A stretch of 64,000 nucleotides of DNA from Pectobacterium araliae (lineage in GTDB: Bacteria; Pseudomonadota; Gammaproteobacteria; Enterobacterales; Enterobacteriaceae). Position 1 is the stretch's first letter, and the number at the start of each line of letters is the position of its first letter. Shown here piece after piece: positions 19,484 through 29,241 of the stretch. The notes under the pieces were generated by a model. That model saw only the letters and a program-made list of their open reading frames with translations. It did no database searches and was not told the DNA's origin. A program made the position numbers and the translations under genes. The DNA lies in the NCBI RefSeq assembly GCF_037076465.1, contig NZ_AP028908.1, positions 2,356,001 to 2,420,000 of the forward strand. The letters are read 5' to 3'.

Positions 19484-19570
19484 CGATGGGAAAAGAAGTC
19501 TGAAAATTACAAGGCCATGTTGCATTTTGCCTGTGGTTTTATCGTCAGGAATAAAACCCTATTGAGATAG
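19481..19570 (+). pseudogene. C-terminal tail of an IS5/IS427-type transposase
   Basis: Thirty codons read TRWEKKSENYKAMLHFACGF and then IVRNKTLLR before a stop. The RWEKK-ENY-AMLH-AC pattern is the usual end of IS5-group transposases. No rest of the element is present. Confidence 0.6.
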
Positions 19571-19687
19571 GAGCGGAAGTTGCCTGTACTCTAATCGGCC
19601 AAGAGCCTGATTAGCAAATCAAAAGAATGGCTGGCGATTCACAACAGATAAACCGATCGACGTGATTCAGTCAGGCGTGTTCGACTG

Positions 19688-20470
19688 TCATTTTACGCTA
19701 TTGACGTAACGAACCATGCCCTGGAGCAATTGCGCAAACCGATGTGATTCATAATTACCCTCACTTGGCACCATCCAAACGCTGTTGACCTCAAGTTGGA
19801 TCGTTGGTACGCCATGTGCTGCGCCGAACTTTGTGACGGTTTCATTCTTGGAAGCGGCAAAATAGTTGTTTGAGTAATTGGAAATACCTTCATTTCGCAA
19901 TGAGGCGATGAGTTCGGTCACCAGTTCGTCTTTACCCAGCAGAGATTTTCCCTTCATGGTTCCGATATCAACATCATAGGGTCGGTAAGGGTGGCTGCCG
20001 TGGATATCAATAATGAGTTTCGGCTTTTGTGATTTTATTAATTCGGCTAGCCTCGCTTTATAATCATTATTATCGTAGTAGTTGGGGTCTGAAGGAGAGG
20101 CTTTTGTTGTATAGATGACCGTCGAACCCGTCAGTTTTCCCAACATGATTGCCAGAGCTGCCGTTCCCCCTCCATCAGAGAAACGATATTTTCCATCCCG
20201 AAATGGTTCGGTAGCATGGGTGGCGCTAATGATAATGGGCTCTTGCCCTAAGATGACGTTAAACCATTTTTCCCCCTCTTTTGGTTCAACATCGCTATTT
20301 TTATCTGCATCCTTTTGATAAACGATTGCTTCGTTGATCTGTTCAGGCGTGAGCAATGCTTTTTCGAAATGGCTATTACCCTGATTCAACGAGCATGCCG
20401 ATGCTGAAAAAACAAATAGTGCAATAACAGTAAATCTTCTTATTAATGCAATATTAACTAATTTCTTCAT
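19688..20470 (-). CDS. Lipoprotein resembling N-formylglutamate amidohydrolase fold
   Basis: This 260-residue protein has a lipobox (FSASAC, Cys at about residue 26), so it is probably an outer- or inner-membrane lipoprotein. The mature part has IIISATHATEPFRDGK, a GGGTAALAIML segment and LIIDIHGSHPYRP, followed by a C-terminal IQLEVNSVW. This order recalls HutG-like N-formylglutamate amidohydrolases and zinc amidohydrolases (H-A-T-E, D-I-H-G). The enzyme type is an inference and the substrate is unknown. A small upstream frame overlaps its start by ATGA. Confidence 0.65.
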   Translation of the reverse strand: MKKLVNIALIRRFTVIALFVFSASACSLNQGNSHFEKALLTPEQINEAIVYQKDADKNSDVEPKEGEKWFNVILGQEPIIISATHATEPFRDGKYRFSDGGGTAALAIMLGKLTGSTVIYTTKASPSDPNYYDNNDYKARLAELIKSQKPKLIIDIHGSHPYRPYDVDIGTMKGKSLLGKDELVTELIASLRNEGISNYSNNYFAASKNETVTKFGAAHGVPTIQLEVNSVWMVPSEGNYESHRFAQLLQGMVRYVNSVK

Positions 20471-20658
20471 CTGTTATCTCTCATAGAAATATTTGCCATT
20501 CCAATGCTCATGGAAACACAAAAGCGACGAAATTTAGGAAGCCTACACACTAATAAACACGCGATTAAACCGACTATCCCTAGCGTAATGACTACTATAG
20601 AAGATGCTTTTTGAAGAGGATTTGATGCAAATAAAGTAAGAAAAAAAGGGCAACACAC
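20467..20658 (-). CDS. Small hydrophobic protein upstream of the lipoprotein
   Basis: This 63-residue frame has one long hydrophobic helix (SIVVITLGIVGLIACLLVC) and a basic C-terminal half. Its TGA overlaps the lipoprotein ATG (ATGA), which suggests translational coupling and supports it as real. No family is recognised. The start codon is uncertain. Confidence 0.4.
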   Translation of the reverse strand: MCCPFFLTLFASNPLQKASSIVVITLGIVGLIACLLVCRLPKFRRFCVSMSIGMANISMRDNR

Positions 20659-21128
20659 GCACCGAAAACGATTGTTTACAGTACGTGATTGCCCATTTTT
20701 ATCCGCTTGATATCGTCTTAAACGTAAACATTAAGCTGGTTATTTGCCGTTGGGCGATTAATCCCATCGGCGATGGGTGGCTTAAATACGGAACCGCTAT
20801 TTTCGTACGTTGTTCGAGTTCGGGTAGACGCGTCCTGATTAGGGTAACCAGACAATTGCGACGAGCGGGAAATGCCTTGGACATGATCGGGTTTGTCAGG
20901 CATGGAGTAATATGACACTGGAGAAACCAGGTTGAGACCCATCATTTTTCTTTCCCCCTATCTATCTCATCTGCCAGTAAAACTTATCTTGCTTATTACT
21001 GAGTATAGAACAGCCAAACAGGGGGAGTATGTAAGGTTTTGTCTGAAAAAACATCGCTAACACTGCCCCCATAAGAGGGAAATAAGCGCCAAACTCAGCA
21101 ATGCATTTTTTTATTCGATATCAAACTG
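20659..21128. other. 470-base gap with one possible small gene
   Basis: The only candidate is a minus-strand 75-codon frame at 20718-20945 (MMGLNLVSPVSYYSMPDKPD at the start). It follows a good GGGGGAAAG site and has a Ser/Pro/Asn-rich, secreted-looking composition. No family is recognised. The rest of the gap shows nothing clear. Confidence 0.35.
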
Positions 21129-21635
21129 TTAGTTGCCTTTCTCCCACGCGCCCAGCCGCCCAGCCGCATTTTTATAAGGCGAAGCGGTATTAAACTGAAT
21201 CATCCGCCCACGCGTCCATTTACCGTACCAACATTCACCATAGAGCTGTGCATCGGTATAGCGTTCAACCAGCGCGATGAGCGCCTGCTTATTCGCGACA
21301 AGCCGCGTGACCAGCTCCGCCCAGTCTGTAATATGGGCGTAGTCCCGATAGAATTTTTGTGCCAGCAGGCCAAGCTGATTCCATTTATAACCAGCCGCAG
21401 GGAAATCGATAGGTTTGCCCTGCTCTTCGTCCTCATGCCATTTCAGCACCAAATTTCCCCAACCCAGTAAGTACGCCACCAGATTGGCGGGGCTCATCTG
21501 CGTTCCCTGCGCATGTCCCACCATCTCCGGTGAGAAGGCGCGTTCAGCAGATACTGCATCGATTTTCTTCATTAATAACGCAAACTGGCTGTTAATCGCT
21601 TTAATCAAGGCTTCCTTACTCTCCGGCACTGCCAT
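21129..21635 (-). CDS. ClbS/DfsB-family four-helix bundle protein
   Basis: This 168-residue protein has the ClbS/DfsB layout: KEALIKAINSQFALLMKKID, then the SPANLVAYLLGWGNLVLKWHEDE helix, FPAAGYKWNQLGLLAQKFY, and a C-terminal YGKWTRGRMIQFNTASPYKNA. ClbS itself is the colibactin self-resistance hydrolase of E. coli. Most relatives, including this one, are not linked to a colibactin cluster, and their role is unknown. It is a monocistronic gene with no toxin biosynthesis genes nearby. Confidence 0.85.
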   Translation of the reverse strand: MAVPESKEALIKAINSQFALLMKKIDAVSAERAFSPEMVGHAQGTQMSPANLVAYLLGWGNLVLKWHEDEEQGKPIDFPAAGYKWNQLGLLAQKFYRDYAHITDWAELVTRLVANKQALIALVERYTDAQLYGECWYGKWTRGRMIQFNTASPYKNAAGRLGAWEKGN

Positions 21636-21699
21636 CGCATAACCTCCGTTTTTATTCCAGATAGACCTAGATTATAGCCTGCGATACTGCGCGGTGTTG

Positions 21700-22686
21700 T
21701 CATTGCTCGCGTTGCGCCAACAGCCGGATCGATGCCTCACGTTCGCGTGGAGACGTCACGGGCGTATGGATGATGAATTCATCGACCCCAAAGCGCTGAT
21801 GATAACTCTCCAGACGCTGATGAATCTGCTCCGGCGTGCCGTAAAGCACATTACGTGGTTCTTGCTCGATACGGAAATCCGTCGCACCCGACTGCCGAAC
21901 GAAATTGTCTGCCTGCTCCTGACTACCTACCGTCAGCGGCGGTTTGTTTTCAATATAAACCTTATAGTTATGCTGTGTGCTGGCCAGCGCCTCCGCCTCT
22001 TCATAACGTTTCGCGGCAATCACTGACAGCGACAGCAGCGTCTGGGCGCTGGCGGGCTTCAATTCCCGATAGCTCTGGAGTGATTCCGTTAACAGTGCTT
22101 CGCTGGCGTTAATAAACCCTGCGAATACAAAACTCCAGCCTAGCGATGCGGCTAACTGTGCACTCTCTTGACTGGCACCCAACAGAAAACGCTGCGGCGT
22201 ATGCTCCGGCAACGGCGTCGCATTCAGGCGTTCGGCCGTCTCGTCACGGCTGTCGAGAAAATGGTTTAGCTGATGTAGCTTCTCCGTAAAGGCAACCCGT
22301 TGCGTCTCAACGATCTCCTGTTGTAGCGCCCGTGTTGCCAGCGGCAGTCCACCCGGTGCTTTACCGATGCCCAAATCCACACGTCCCCCCGCCAACGCGC
22401 TAATGACGTGGAAATTCTCTGCAACCTTATACGGGCTGTAGTGCTGTAACATTACGCCGCCAGAACCGATGCGCAGCGTTGTGGTGTGCGCTAACAGCCA
22501 GGTGATCAAAACCTCGGGAGACGACCCGGCCAATTCATCAGAATTATGATGCTCGGAAACCCAAAAGCGATAATAGCCCAGTGCTTCCGCCACTTTCGCT
22601 AACGACACGGTTTGCACCAACGCCTGCGCCGCATTCATTCCTTCAGCGATAGGGCTTTGATCCAATAAACTGAGCTTATACCCCAC
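21700..22686 (-). CDS. LLM-class (luciferase-like) flavin-dependent oxidoreductase, MsnO8-like
   Basis: This 328-residue bacterial-luciferase-fold protein begins YKLSLLDQSPIAEG and contains YRFWVSEHHN, RIGSGGVMLQHYSPYKVAE, LAGGRVDLGIGKAPGG and FVFAGFIN. These are the signatures of the MsnO8/YhbW branch of FMN-dependent monooxygenases. A flavin reductase (24364) and a second flavin monooxygenase (25188) lie close by. It may therefore share reduced FMN and act on organosulfur compounds. The gene is divergent from the M20 hydrolase. Confidence 0.85.
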   Translation of the reverse strand: MGYKLSLLDQSPIAEGMNAAQALVQTVSLAKVAEALGYYRFWVSEHHNSDELAGSSPEVLITWLLAHTTTLRIGSGGVMLQHYSPYKVAENFHVISALAGGRVDLGIGKAPGGLPLATRALQQEIVETQRVAFTEKLHQLNHFLDSRDETAERLNATPLPEHTPQRFLLGASQESAQLAASLGWSFVFAGFINASEALLTESLQSYRELKPASAQTLLSLSVIAAKRYEEAEALASTQHNYKVYIENKPPLTVGSQEQADNFVRQSGATDFRIEQEPRNVLYGTPEQIHQRLESYHQRFGVDEFIIHTPVTSPREREASIRLLAQREQ

Positions 22687-22954
22687 GATGTTTCCTTATT
22701 TTTAGCGACTTTCCGTTAACACTATTCATAGCAATAAATAGCCATCACAAAAAAATAGAATAAGAAGAATGTTGCATAAAAGTGTGAAAAATAAATATCA
22801 ATAATGAATTTTGTTAGCAGAAATATTCATAATAAATAAATACAAAAAAGCACCATCATAAAAAGACATGAAATATAACCAGACGGTATTTATCCATTGA
22901 GTTGCTATCGGCTACCTTTATCATGTTTACGTTTTGTTAAGGAGGTGTATTGAT

Positions 22955-24151
22955 ATGGCTGAATCTATCCCCTGTTGTGATACGTCATTTGAGCAACAGT
23001 TAATTAACTGGCGACGGCACTTGCATCAGTACCCGGAATTATCCAATCAGGAACACCAAACCACCGCGCACATTACCCGCTGGCTACAAGAGAAAGACAT
23101 CCGTCTGTTACCTCTGGCGTTAACCACTGGCGCCGTTGCCGAAATTGGTCACGGCAGCGGCCCAACCATTGCGCTGCGTGCCGATATTGATGCACTGCCG
23201 ATTGAAGAAGGGGTCGATGTCGATTTCCGTTCCCAGCATGCTGGCGTTATGCATGCCTGTGGCCACGATTTCCATACCGCCGTCATGCTCGGCGCTGCTT
23301 GCCTGCTGAAAAAGCGTGAGCATGTCTTACCGGGCAAAGTCAGGTTATTTTTCCAACCCGCAGAAGAAGTGTCTACCGGAGCCAGACAGTTCATCCGCGC
23401 AGGAGCACTCGCCGATGTCGCTGCCGTTTTCGGCCTGCATAATGCGCCAGAACTGCCAGCAGGCACCTTCGCCACGCGCAGCGGCCCGTTTTATGCCAAT
23501 GTGGACCGCTTCGCCATTCACATTACGGGCAAAGGCGCACATGCCGCTAAACCGGAACAGGGTATCGACAGCATCGTCACCGCCTGCAATATCGTCAATG
23601 CGCTGCAAACGCTGCCCAGCCGCAGCTTCAGTTCACTGGAGTCGCTGGTGATTAGCGTCACGCGCATTCAAGGTGGCAACACCTGGAACGTACTACCGCA
23701 AACGGTAGAACTGGAAGGCACGGTACGCACCTATAATGCCGCGATCCGTGCGGAAATACCGGAGCGAATTGAGCAATTGATTAGCGGTATTGCTCTCGCG
23801 CTGGGCGCGAAAGCGGAACTGAAATGGTATCCCGGCCCGCCTGCGGTCGTGAACACCAGTGAATGGGCAGACTTCAGCAAGCAAATTGCCCGAGACGCAG
23901 GCTATCAGGTAGAAAACGCTGAATTGCAAATGAGCGGCGAGGATTTTGCCCTTTACCTTCAGGAAGTGCCGGGCACGTTCGTCAGCATTGGCTCAAACAG
24001 CGAATTTGGCCTGCACCATCCTCAGTTCAACCCAGATGAAAGCGCCATTGCACCTGCATCACGCTACTTTGCACAGTTAGCTGAAGCCGCACTGCATCGC
24101 CTGCGCACCACGAAAACCACCTCACCACAGGCCGTACTGTCCTCATCGTAA
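22955..24151 (+). CDS. M20-family amidohydrolase (N-acyl amino acid deacylase)
   Basis: This 398-residue cytoplasmic metallohydrolase has the M20D motifs: LRADIDALPIEE, MHACGHDFHTAVMLGAA (Cys and two His ligands), FQPAEE, GLHNAPELPAG, and MSGEDFALYLQ. It begins at an ATG with a perfect AAGGAGGT eight bases upstream. The family removes acyl groups from amino acids. In Bacillus, SndA/SndB-type members deacetylate N-acetyl-S-substituted cysteines. The N-acetyltransferase and flavin monooxygenase nearby make the same role plausible here. Confidence 0.88.
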   Translation: MAESIPCCDTSFEQQLINWRRHLHQYPELSNQEHQTTAHITRWLQEKDIRLLPLALTTGAVAEIGHGSGPTIALRADIDALPIEEGVDVDFRSQHAGVMHACGHDFHTAVMLGAACLLKKREHVLPGKVRLFFQPAEEVSTGARQFIRAGALADVAAVFGLHNAPELPAGTFATRSGPFYANVDRFAIHITGKGAHAAKPEQGIDSIVTACNIVNALQTLPSRSFSSLESLVISVTRIQGGNTWNVLPQTVELEGTVRTYNAAIRAEIPERIEQLISGIALALGAKAELKWYPGPPAVVNTSEWADFSKQIARDAGYQVENAELQMSGEDFALYLQEVPGTFVSIGSNSEFGLHHPQFNPDESAIAPASRYFAQLAEAALHRLRTTKTTSPQAVLSSS

Positions 24152-24159
24152 TATTTTGA

Positions 24160-24207
24160 TCTACAAATACAATCATCTACAAATACAATCATCTACAAAT
24201 ACAACCA
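24160..24207 (+). repeat. Three 16-base tandem repeats
   Basis: ATCTACAAATACAATC occurs three times head to tail, the last copy ending ACC, directly after the M20 gene and running into the inverted repeat at 24203. Confidence 0.85.
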
Positions 24208-24238
24208 CCTCCGCACGATCAATTCGGCGGAGGTGGTT
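24203..24238. terminator. Strong inverted repeat after the M20 gene
   Basis: A perfect 12-base stem AACCACCTCCGC / GCGGAGGTGGTT with a 12-base loop lies between convergent genes. There is no long T run, so it may end transcription poorly, or stabilise 3' ends in both directions. Confidence 0.6.
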
Positions 24239-24363
24239 GATTACATCAATCCAATATTAGGAGAGACACGGGGATGAGGTTCCCACAAGGATGCTTCACC
24301 CCGTGGTTGCTCCGGGTATCTCGATCGTCAAACGAGCGGCATTAGGTGAGAAAGCGGTATCGA

Positions 24364-24909
24364 TTAACCGCGAACAGCGTGATAACCACGGGAAAAATAC
24401 ACCAGACCATCGGTACTTTCACCCTGCTTAATCGCTAACACCCGGCAAATAAAGATATCGTGCGTCGCCGCACTCACCACTTCCTCAACCCGGCAGTCAA
24501 ACGCAACCAAGGCGTCCTGCAATACGGGGGAACCTGTGTGTAATACGTCCCACTCTGCCGCCGCAAACCGTTCTTCAGTAGGCGACCGGCTGCCAAACAG
24601 CGACGACAGCGCTTCGTGATGTGCCGCTAGCGTATTGACGCAGAGATATTCATTCGCCTGAAATGTGGGATACACCGATGAGCCACGATTCAGACACACC
24701 AGCAGCGTGCCAGGGGTGTCACTGACGCTGGACACGGCGGATGCCGTAAACCCGGCCTTACCCGCTGGGCCATCGGTGGTAACGATATTAACCGCGGCGC
24801 TCAGCTTTGCCATGGCATCGCGAAACGCCTGCTGGTCAACGGCAATAACCGCCGCAGAGGGAACAACACCATTCACGGTCAGGTGTCGTTCAGCTGTCAA
24901 GTCAGACAT
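24364..24909 (-). CDS. Flavin (FMN) reductase, HpaC/RutF-like
   Basis: This 181-residue protein reduces FMN with NAD(P)H for use by a separate monooxygenase. The family core is visible: [60 protein letters not shown], and a C-terminal [11 protein letters not shown]. It lies divergent from the NtaA-type monooxygenase, the obvious partner in a two-component system. The long N-terminal stretch before FRDAM (about 27 residues) is unusual and may mean a later start. Confidence 0.85.
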   Translation of the reverse strand: MSDLTAERHLTVNGVVPSAAVIAVDQQAFRDAMAKLSAAVNIVTTDGPAGKAGFTASAVSSVSDTPGTLLVCLNRGSSVYPTFQANEYLCVNTLAAHHEALSSLFGSRSPTEERFAAAEWDVLHTGSPVLQDALVAFDCRVEEVVSAATHDIFICRVLAIKQGESTDGLVYFSRGYHAVRG

Positions 24910-25187
24910 GAAATTTTATCCTTTAGGTACGGCGAGAGACATAGCTATTAACATCATACTAACAAAATAAGCCGTGCCATCATCTGAAATTTTTGAATTT
25001 CATTATACATTTTTGTTGTTTTACATCCCCTCCCACCTCATCAATAGTGAAAACATGCTATTAACGCCCTATTAACCTTTCATCGAATGCGTGAATATCT
25101 ATTGATGACTTATTAATTGATAGTTGGTTTATTGATGGATTTTTCATCTTCATGAAAGTCTATTTGCTGAATAAAAGGTTTCTAATA

Positions 25188-26516
25188 ATGAGTGAAAAAC
25201 AAACATCATCAAAACGGCAATTAAGGCTGGGTTTAATATTACAAGGTGCGGCAGGAAATATGTCAGCGTGGCGACATAAAAACGTCGTGCCAGATGCCAG
25301 TATTAATTTTGGTTTTGTTCTGGATGCGGTGAAAAAAGCCGAACAAGGTAAATTCGACTTTGTCTTCGTGGCCGACGGGTTGTATATCAATGAAAAATCC
25401 ATCCCTCACTTTCTCAACCGTTTCGAACCACTAACGCTGCTCTCCGCACTGGCTACCGTCACCAGCCATATTGGCCTGGTCGGCACACTGTCGACATCGT
25501 ATTCCGAGCCCTTTACCACTGCCCGACAGTTTTCTAGCCTCGATCATCTGAGCAACGGCCGCGCGGGCTGGAACGTGGTGACATCACCACTAGAAGGGTC
25601 AGCGAAAAATTTTTCCCGCGCTCAGCACCCGGAACATGCGCTGCGCTACCGCATTGCCGATGAATTTCTTCAGGTGGCGAAAGGACTGTGGGACTCCTGG
25701 GAAGACGATGCTTTTATACGTGATAAAGCCAGTGGACAGTTCTTCAATCCTGAGAAGTTACACACGCTGAATCATCAGGGGGAATTTTTCTCGGTACAGG
25801 GGCCGCTGAATATTGGTCGCTCTGCACAGGGTCGCCCGATTGTGTTCCAGGCGGGCGCGTCTGAAGACGGCCAAAAACTGGCTGCCAAACACGCCGATGC
25901 CATCTTCACCCATCAACATACGCTGGAGGACTCGCAGCGCTATTACCGTGAGGTAAAACAGAAGCTGGAAGCAAACGGTCGCCGAGCGGATCAGTTACAC
26001 GTTTTTCAGGGCGTCAGCGTCATTGTCGGTAACGATGCGGAGGACGTCGAGCGCCAGTATCAGGAAACGGCGCAATTGGTAACAATTGAAGATGCCCTTA
26101 ATTATCTGGGTCGCTATTTTGAACACTACGACTTCTCACAACATCCGCTGGATGAGCCCTTCCCCGATATCGGCGATCTGGGGAAAAACAGTTTCCGCAG
26201 CACCACCGATGAAATTAAACGTAACGCGCAGGAAAAAGGTTTAACGCTACGGCAGGTTGCACTGGAAGCCGCATCACCGCGTCCGGTCTTCAGCGGTACG
26301 CCTGAGCAGGTGGCGAATGGCTTACAGCTCTGGTTTGAAAACGACGCCGCAGACGGCTTCATTATTCAGGGCGGCACGCCGGATACACTCAATCATTTTG
26401 TCGATCGCGTCGTTCCTCTGTTGCAGCAGCGCGGCCTGTTCCGTCAGGAGTATGCTGGCTACACGCTACGGGAAAATCTGGCGCTGGACTATCCAGTGAA
26501 TCAATTCACGCGCTAA
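25188..26516 (+). CDS. NtaA/SnaA/DszA-type FMN-dependent monooxygenase (YxeK/CmoJ-like)
   Basis: This 442-residue luciferase-fold enzyme uses reduced FMN and oxygen. Signatures include [42 protein letters not shown] and [14 protein letters not shown]. In Bacillus, close relatives oxidise N-acetyl-S-(2-succino)cysteine or S-alkylcysteines, starting C-S cleavage. It begins at an ATG at 25188 with AAAAGG upstream; the earlier ATG at 25152 lacks a site. It is the first gene of a six-gene operon with the transporter and acetyltransferase. Confidence 0.88.
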   Translation: MSEKQTSSKRQLRLGLILQGAAGNMSAWRHKNVVPDASINFGFVLDAVKKAEQGKFDFVFVADGLYINEKSIPHFLNRFEPLTLLSALATVTSHIGLVGTLSTSYSEPFTTARQFSSLDHLSNGRAGWNVVTSPLEGSAKNFSRAQHPEHALRYRIADEFLQVAKGLWDSWEDDAFIRDKASGQFFNPEKLHTLNHQGEFFSVQGPLNIGRSAQGRPIVFQAGASEDGQKLAAKHADAIFTHQHTLEDSQRYYREVKQKLEANGRRADQLHVFQGVSVIVGNDAEDVERQYQETAQLVTIEDALNYLGRYFEHYDFSQHPLDEPFPDIGDLGKNSFRSTTDEIKRNAQEKGLTLRQVALEAASPRPVFSGTPEQVANGLQLWFENDAADGFIIQGGTPDTLNHFVDRVVPLLQQRGLFRQEYAGYTLRENLALDYPVNQFTR

Positions 26517-26538
26517 TTCGCGCAACAGGAGATTCACC

Positions 26539-27474
26539 GTGAAGCATCCCCCTTTTATTGCCGTAACCAGTCTGGCAACGCTACTCAGCGCCACGCTGGC
26601 AATCAGTGCGCAAGCGCAAGACACCGGATTCGTCAGCCGTATCGATCTTAAGGCCAACCAGACGCCCATTCGTACGGAGAAAAATGCCGAGGCTATTGCG
26701 CAAATTCCGGCTGATTTCAAATTTGTGACGCCAGGTAAACTGACGGTTACCGTCTCGGCGCTCAGCTCACCGCCGCTGTCGTTGTTGGCTGACGACAACA
26801 AAACGATTGTCGGCAGCGACGCCGACATCGCGCGACTGGTGGCCGACAGCCTCGGGCTGGAACTCAAACTGGTTCCTGCTTCCTGGGAGGACTGGCCGCT
26901 GGGTATCACTGCGGGGAAATACGATGCCGCTATTTTTAATATCGCGGTGACGAAACCGCGCAAAGAGAAGTTCGATTTCGCGACCTACCGTATTGATACG
27001 CTGGGTTTTTACGTGAAGTCGACCAGCAAGATTACGTCGATCAACAAGCCAGAAGACGTGGCGGGTCTGAAAGTGATTGTCGGTTCCGGCACCAATCAGG
27101 AAAACATTCTGCTGGGTTGGGATCGGCAAAATCGTGCCAACGGCCTTCCCCCCGTACAGCCCGTTTACGTCACCGACGATGCCGCCGCCAATCTAAGCAT
27201 TCAGTCTGGGCGCGTCGATGCATTTTTTGGCCCCCACTCTATCGGGGCTTATAAAACAGCGCTGACGGGCAAGACACGCATGGTGGGCAAAGGTCCAACG
27301 GTCGCTTACGTCGCCGTCACCACGCAGAAAGGCAACGGGCTGGCACTGCCAATCAGTACCGCTATCAATGGTGTGATCCACAACGGTAGCTATGCGCAAG
27401 TACTGGATCGCTGGGGTGAAGACGATGAAAAGATCACGCAGTCCGTAGTCAATCCACCGGGTATCGGCGATTGA
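26539..27474 (+). CDS. ABC amino-acid substrate-binding protein 1
   Basis: This 311-residue periplasmic protein starts at GTG 26539 behind ACAGGAG. A signal peptide ends near SAQAQ. The mature part is a family-3 solute-binding protein: VTVSALSSPPLSLLADDNKTIVGSDADIARLVADSLGLELK, then WEDWPLGITAGKYDAAIFNI, the hinge regions and a C-terminal VLDRWGEDDEKI. It is a clear paralogue of the next gene. The pairing recalls TcyJ/TcyK of the Bacillus cystine and S-compound importer. The ligand is an inference. Confidence 0.88.
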   Translation: MKHPPFIAVTSLATLLSATLAISAQAQDTGFVSRIDLKANQTPIRTEKNAEAIAQIPADFKFVTPGKLTVTVSALSSPPLSLLADDNKTIVGSDADIARLVADSLGLELKLVPASWEDWPLGITAGKYDAAIFNIAVTKPRKEKFDFATYRIDTLGFYVKSTSKITSINKPEDVAGLKVIVGSGTNQENILLGWDRQNRANGLPPVQPVYVTDDAAANLSIQSGRVDAFFGPHSIGAYKTALTGKTRMVGKGPTVAYVAVTTQKGNGLALPISTAINGVIHNGSYAQVLDRWGEDDEKITQSVVNPPGIGD

Positions 27475-27542
27475 GTAAAAGCGACACACGAAAAAAGTGA
27501 CGGCGTCACAATTATATCTAATCATCTGCAAGGGAAAAATAG

Positions 27543-28523
27543 ATGCAAAAAGAGATCGCCCACACCATCGCACATTCGGTCGCAACACCTCGCGTGCGCC
27601 CATCGATTTTGACAACGCTACTGGCGGGATCGCTACTGCTCGGCACGCTCGCCACTACAAGCGTACAGGCTGCCATCGACCTTAAAGCCAATCATCAGCC
27701 AATCCATGCGCCAAAGAATGCTGAAGCTATCGCACAGATTCCAGCTGATTTTAAATTTGTCACGCCGGGTAAATTCACCGTCGCCATCGCCACACTGGGA
27801 TCGTCACCACCGCTGGCCTTTCTGGCCGACAACAACAAAACCGTGGTGGGCAGCGAGCCGGATATCGCCCGGCTGGTGGCAGACAGCCTTGGGCTGGAAC
27901 TGAACATTGTCCCTACCTCGTGGGAAGACTGGCCGCTCGGTGTGGCCTCCGGTAAATATGACGCCGCTATCATCAACATTACCGTCACCAAAGAGCGTAA
28001 AGAAAAGTTCGATTTCGCCACTTATCGCATCGATTCACTCGGTTTCTATGTGAAATCCACCAGTAAGATTCAATCCATTAAAGAAGCGAAAGACATCGCC
28101 GGGCTGAAGATTATCGTCGGCTCAGGCACCAATCAGGAAGCGGTGCTGCTGGCGTGGGATAAACAAAATCGCGCCAACGGCCTGCCCGCCTTTCTGCCGA
28201 TCTATGTCACGGATGATGCCGCCGCCAACCTCAGCCTGCAATCCGGCCGTTCCGATGCCTATTTCGGCCCCAACGTGATCGGGGCATACAAGGCAGAGCT
28301 GACTGGCAAAGTTAAGCATGTCGGTACCGTGAATGGCGGTTACCCCAACGTCGCACATATCGCGGTCACCACGCGCAAAGGCAGCGGGCTGGTACAGCCG
28401 ATTAATACCGCGCTGAACGGCGTGATTAAAAGCGGTGAATACGACAAGGTGCTGAACCGCTGGGGAGAAAGTATCGAACGTATCGACCATTCAGAAATCA
28501 ATCCGCCAGGACTGGGCGATTAA
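27543..28523 (+). CDS. ABC amino-acid substrate-binding protein 2 (paralogue)
   Basis: This 326-residue protein is a tandem paralogue of the preceding one, sharing AIAQIPADFKFVTPGK, SWEDWPLG and SGTNQE blocks and the C-terminal NPPGLGD. It has a longer N-terminal leader (residues 1-41, cleavage near VQA-AID). Two binding proteins for one permease usually widen the substrate range. The first gene reads KLTVTVSALSSPPLS where this one reads KFTVAIATLGSSPPLA, so the ligand pockets may differ. Confidence 0.88.
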   Translation: MQKEIAHTIAHSVATPRVRPSILTTLLAGSLLLGTLATTSVQAAIDLKANHQPIHAPKNAEAIAQIPADFKFVTPGKFTVAIATLGSSPPLAFLADNNKTVVGSEPDIARLVADSLGLELNIVPTSWEDWPLGVASGKYDAAIINITVTKERKEKFDFATYRIDSLGFYVKSTSKIQSIKEAKDIAGLKIIVGSGTNQEAVLLAWDKQNRANGLPAFLPIYVTDDAAANLSLQSGRSDAYFGPNVIGAYKAELTGKVKHVGTVNGGYPNVAHIAVTTRKGSGLVQPINTALNGVIKSGEYDKVLNRWGESIERIDHSEINPPGLGD

Positions 28524-28608
28524 TCCCGCTCAATGGCTATCGGGATGCCATGAGCGAAACACGATGGTTACCGATAGCCCCAATACGCAAATGAATCAGG
28601 AGCATCCT

Positions 28609-29163
28609 ATGTCCGACGATATTTTCATTGTTACCCAGCCCGAAGACCCTATCGTGGCTCCTATTATTGACGGCCTGTTCGCGGAATATGCGCAGCGTTA
28701 TGGCGATTTTTTTGGTGAGCGGGAAAGTGATCCACCGGGTATCTACCAGCAGCCACACGGCATTTTCATTGCGCTACTGCGTCGGAGCGTACCAATTGCC
28801 ACTGGGGCGTTTAAACGCTATGACAGCACCACCGCTGAAATTAAGCGAGTATGGACGGATAACTCGCTGCGCCGTCAGGGGTTAGCAGGGAAAGTAATGC
28901 AAGAACTGGAGCAACATGCCCGCCGACTAGGCTATCAGCATTTTTTCCTGACGACGGGATTCCGTCAGCCCGAAGCGGTGCGTTTATACCTGAGTCACGG
29001 GTATACCCCTCAGTTCGATACCACCGTCGATCCAGCGACTTACAGCATTCCGCCTTACGACGGACGTTTACCGTTTAAAAAAGCGCTGTTCGAAACGGCA
29101 ACGCGACAGACTGCGTGGCAAACGGAAGTCGAGCTTATCGCCCGCCATTTGAAAGTGTGTTGA
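28609..29163 (+). CDS. GNAT N-acetyltransferase
   Basis: This 184-residue GNAT protein has the acetyl-CoA pyrophosphate loop RRQGLAGKV at about residue 95, preceded by AEIKRVWTD and followed by YQHFFLTTGFRQPEAVRLYLSHGY. The ATG at 28609 has AGGAG at the right distance; the frame opens earlier without a site. It lies inside the transporter operon. SnaA/SnaB of Bacillus occupy the same place and acetylate S-substituted cysteines before oxidation, so I infer that role. Confidence 0.82.
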   Translation: MSDDIFIVTQPEDPIVAPIIDGLFAEYAQRYGDFFGERESDPPGIYQQPHGIFIALLRRSVPIATGAFKRYDSTTAEIKRVWTDNSLRRQGLAGKVMQELEQHARRLGYQHFFLTTGFRQPEAVRLYLSHGYTPQFDTTVDPATYSIPPYDGRLPFKKALFETATRQTAWQTEVELIARHLKVC

Positions 29164-29241
29164 CCCGTATGCACAGGTAATAACCCGATGGACTAACCAC
29201 AAGACGACATTCTTTAGCATCACCTTCAAATGGTATCGATC

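Noticed and set aside
20685..20915. 76-codon plus frame
   Set aside because: No ribosome site and no recognisable pattern; the opposite-strand frame at 20718-20945 is more credible.
24160..24207. A CRISPR array
   Set aside because: The 16-base units are contiguous with no spacers and no cas genes are present in the window.
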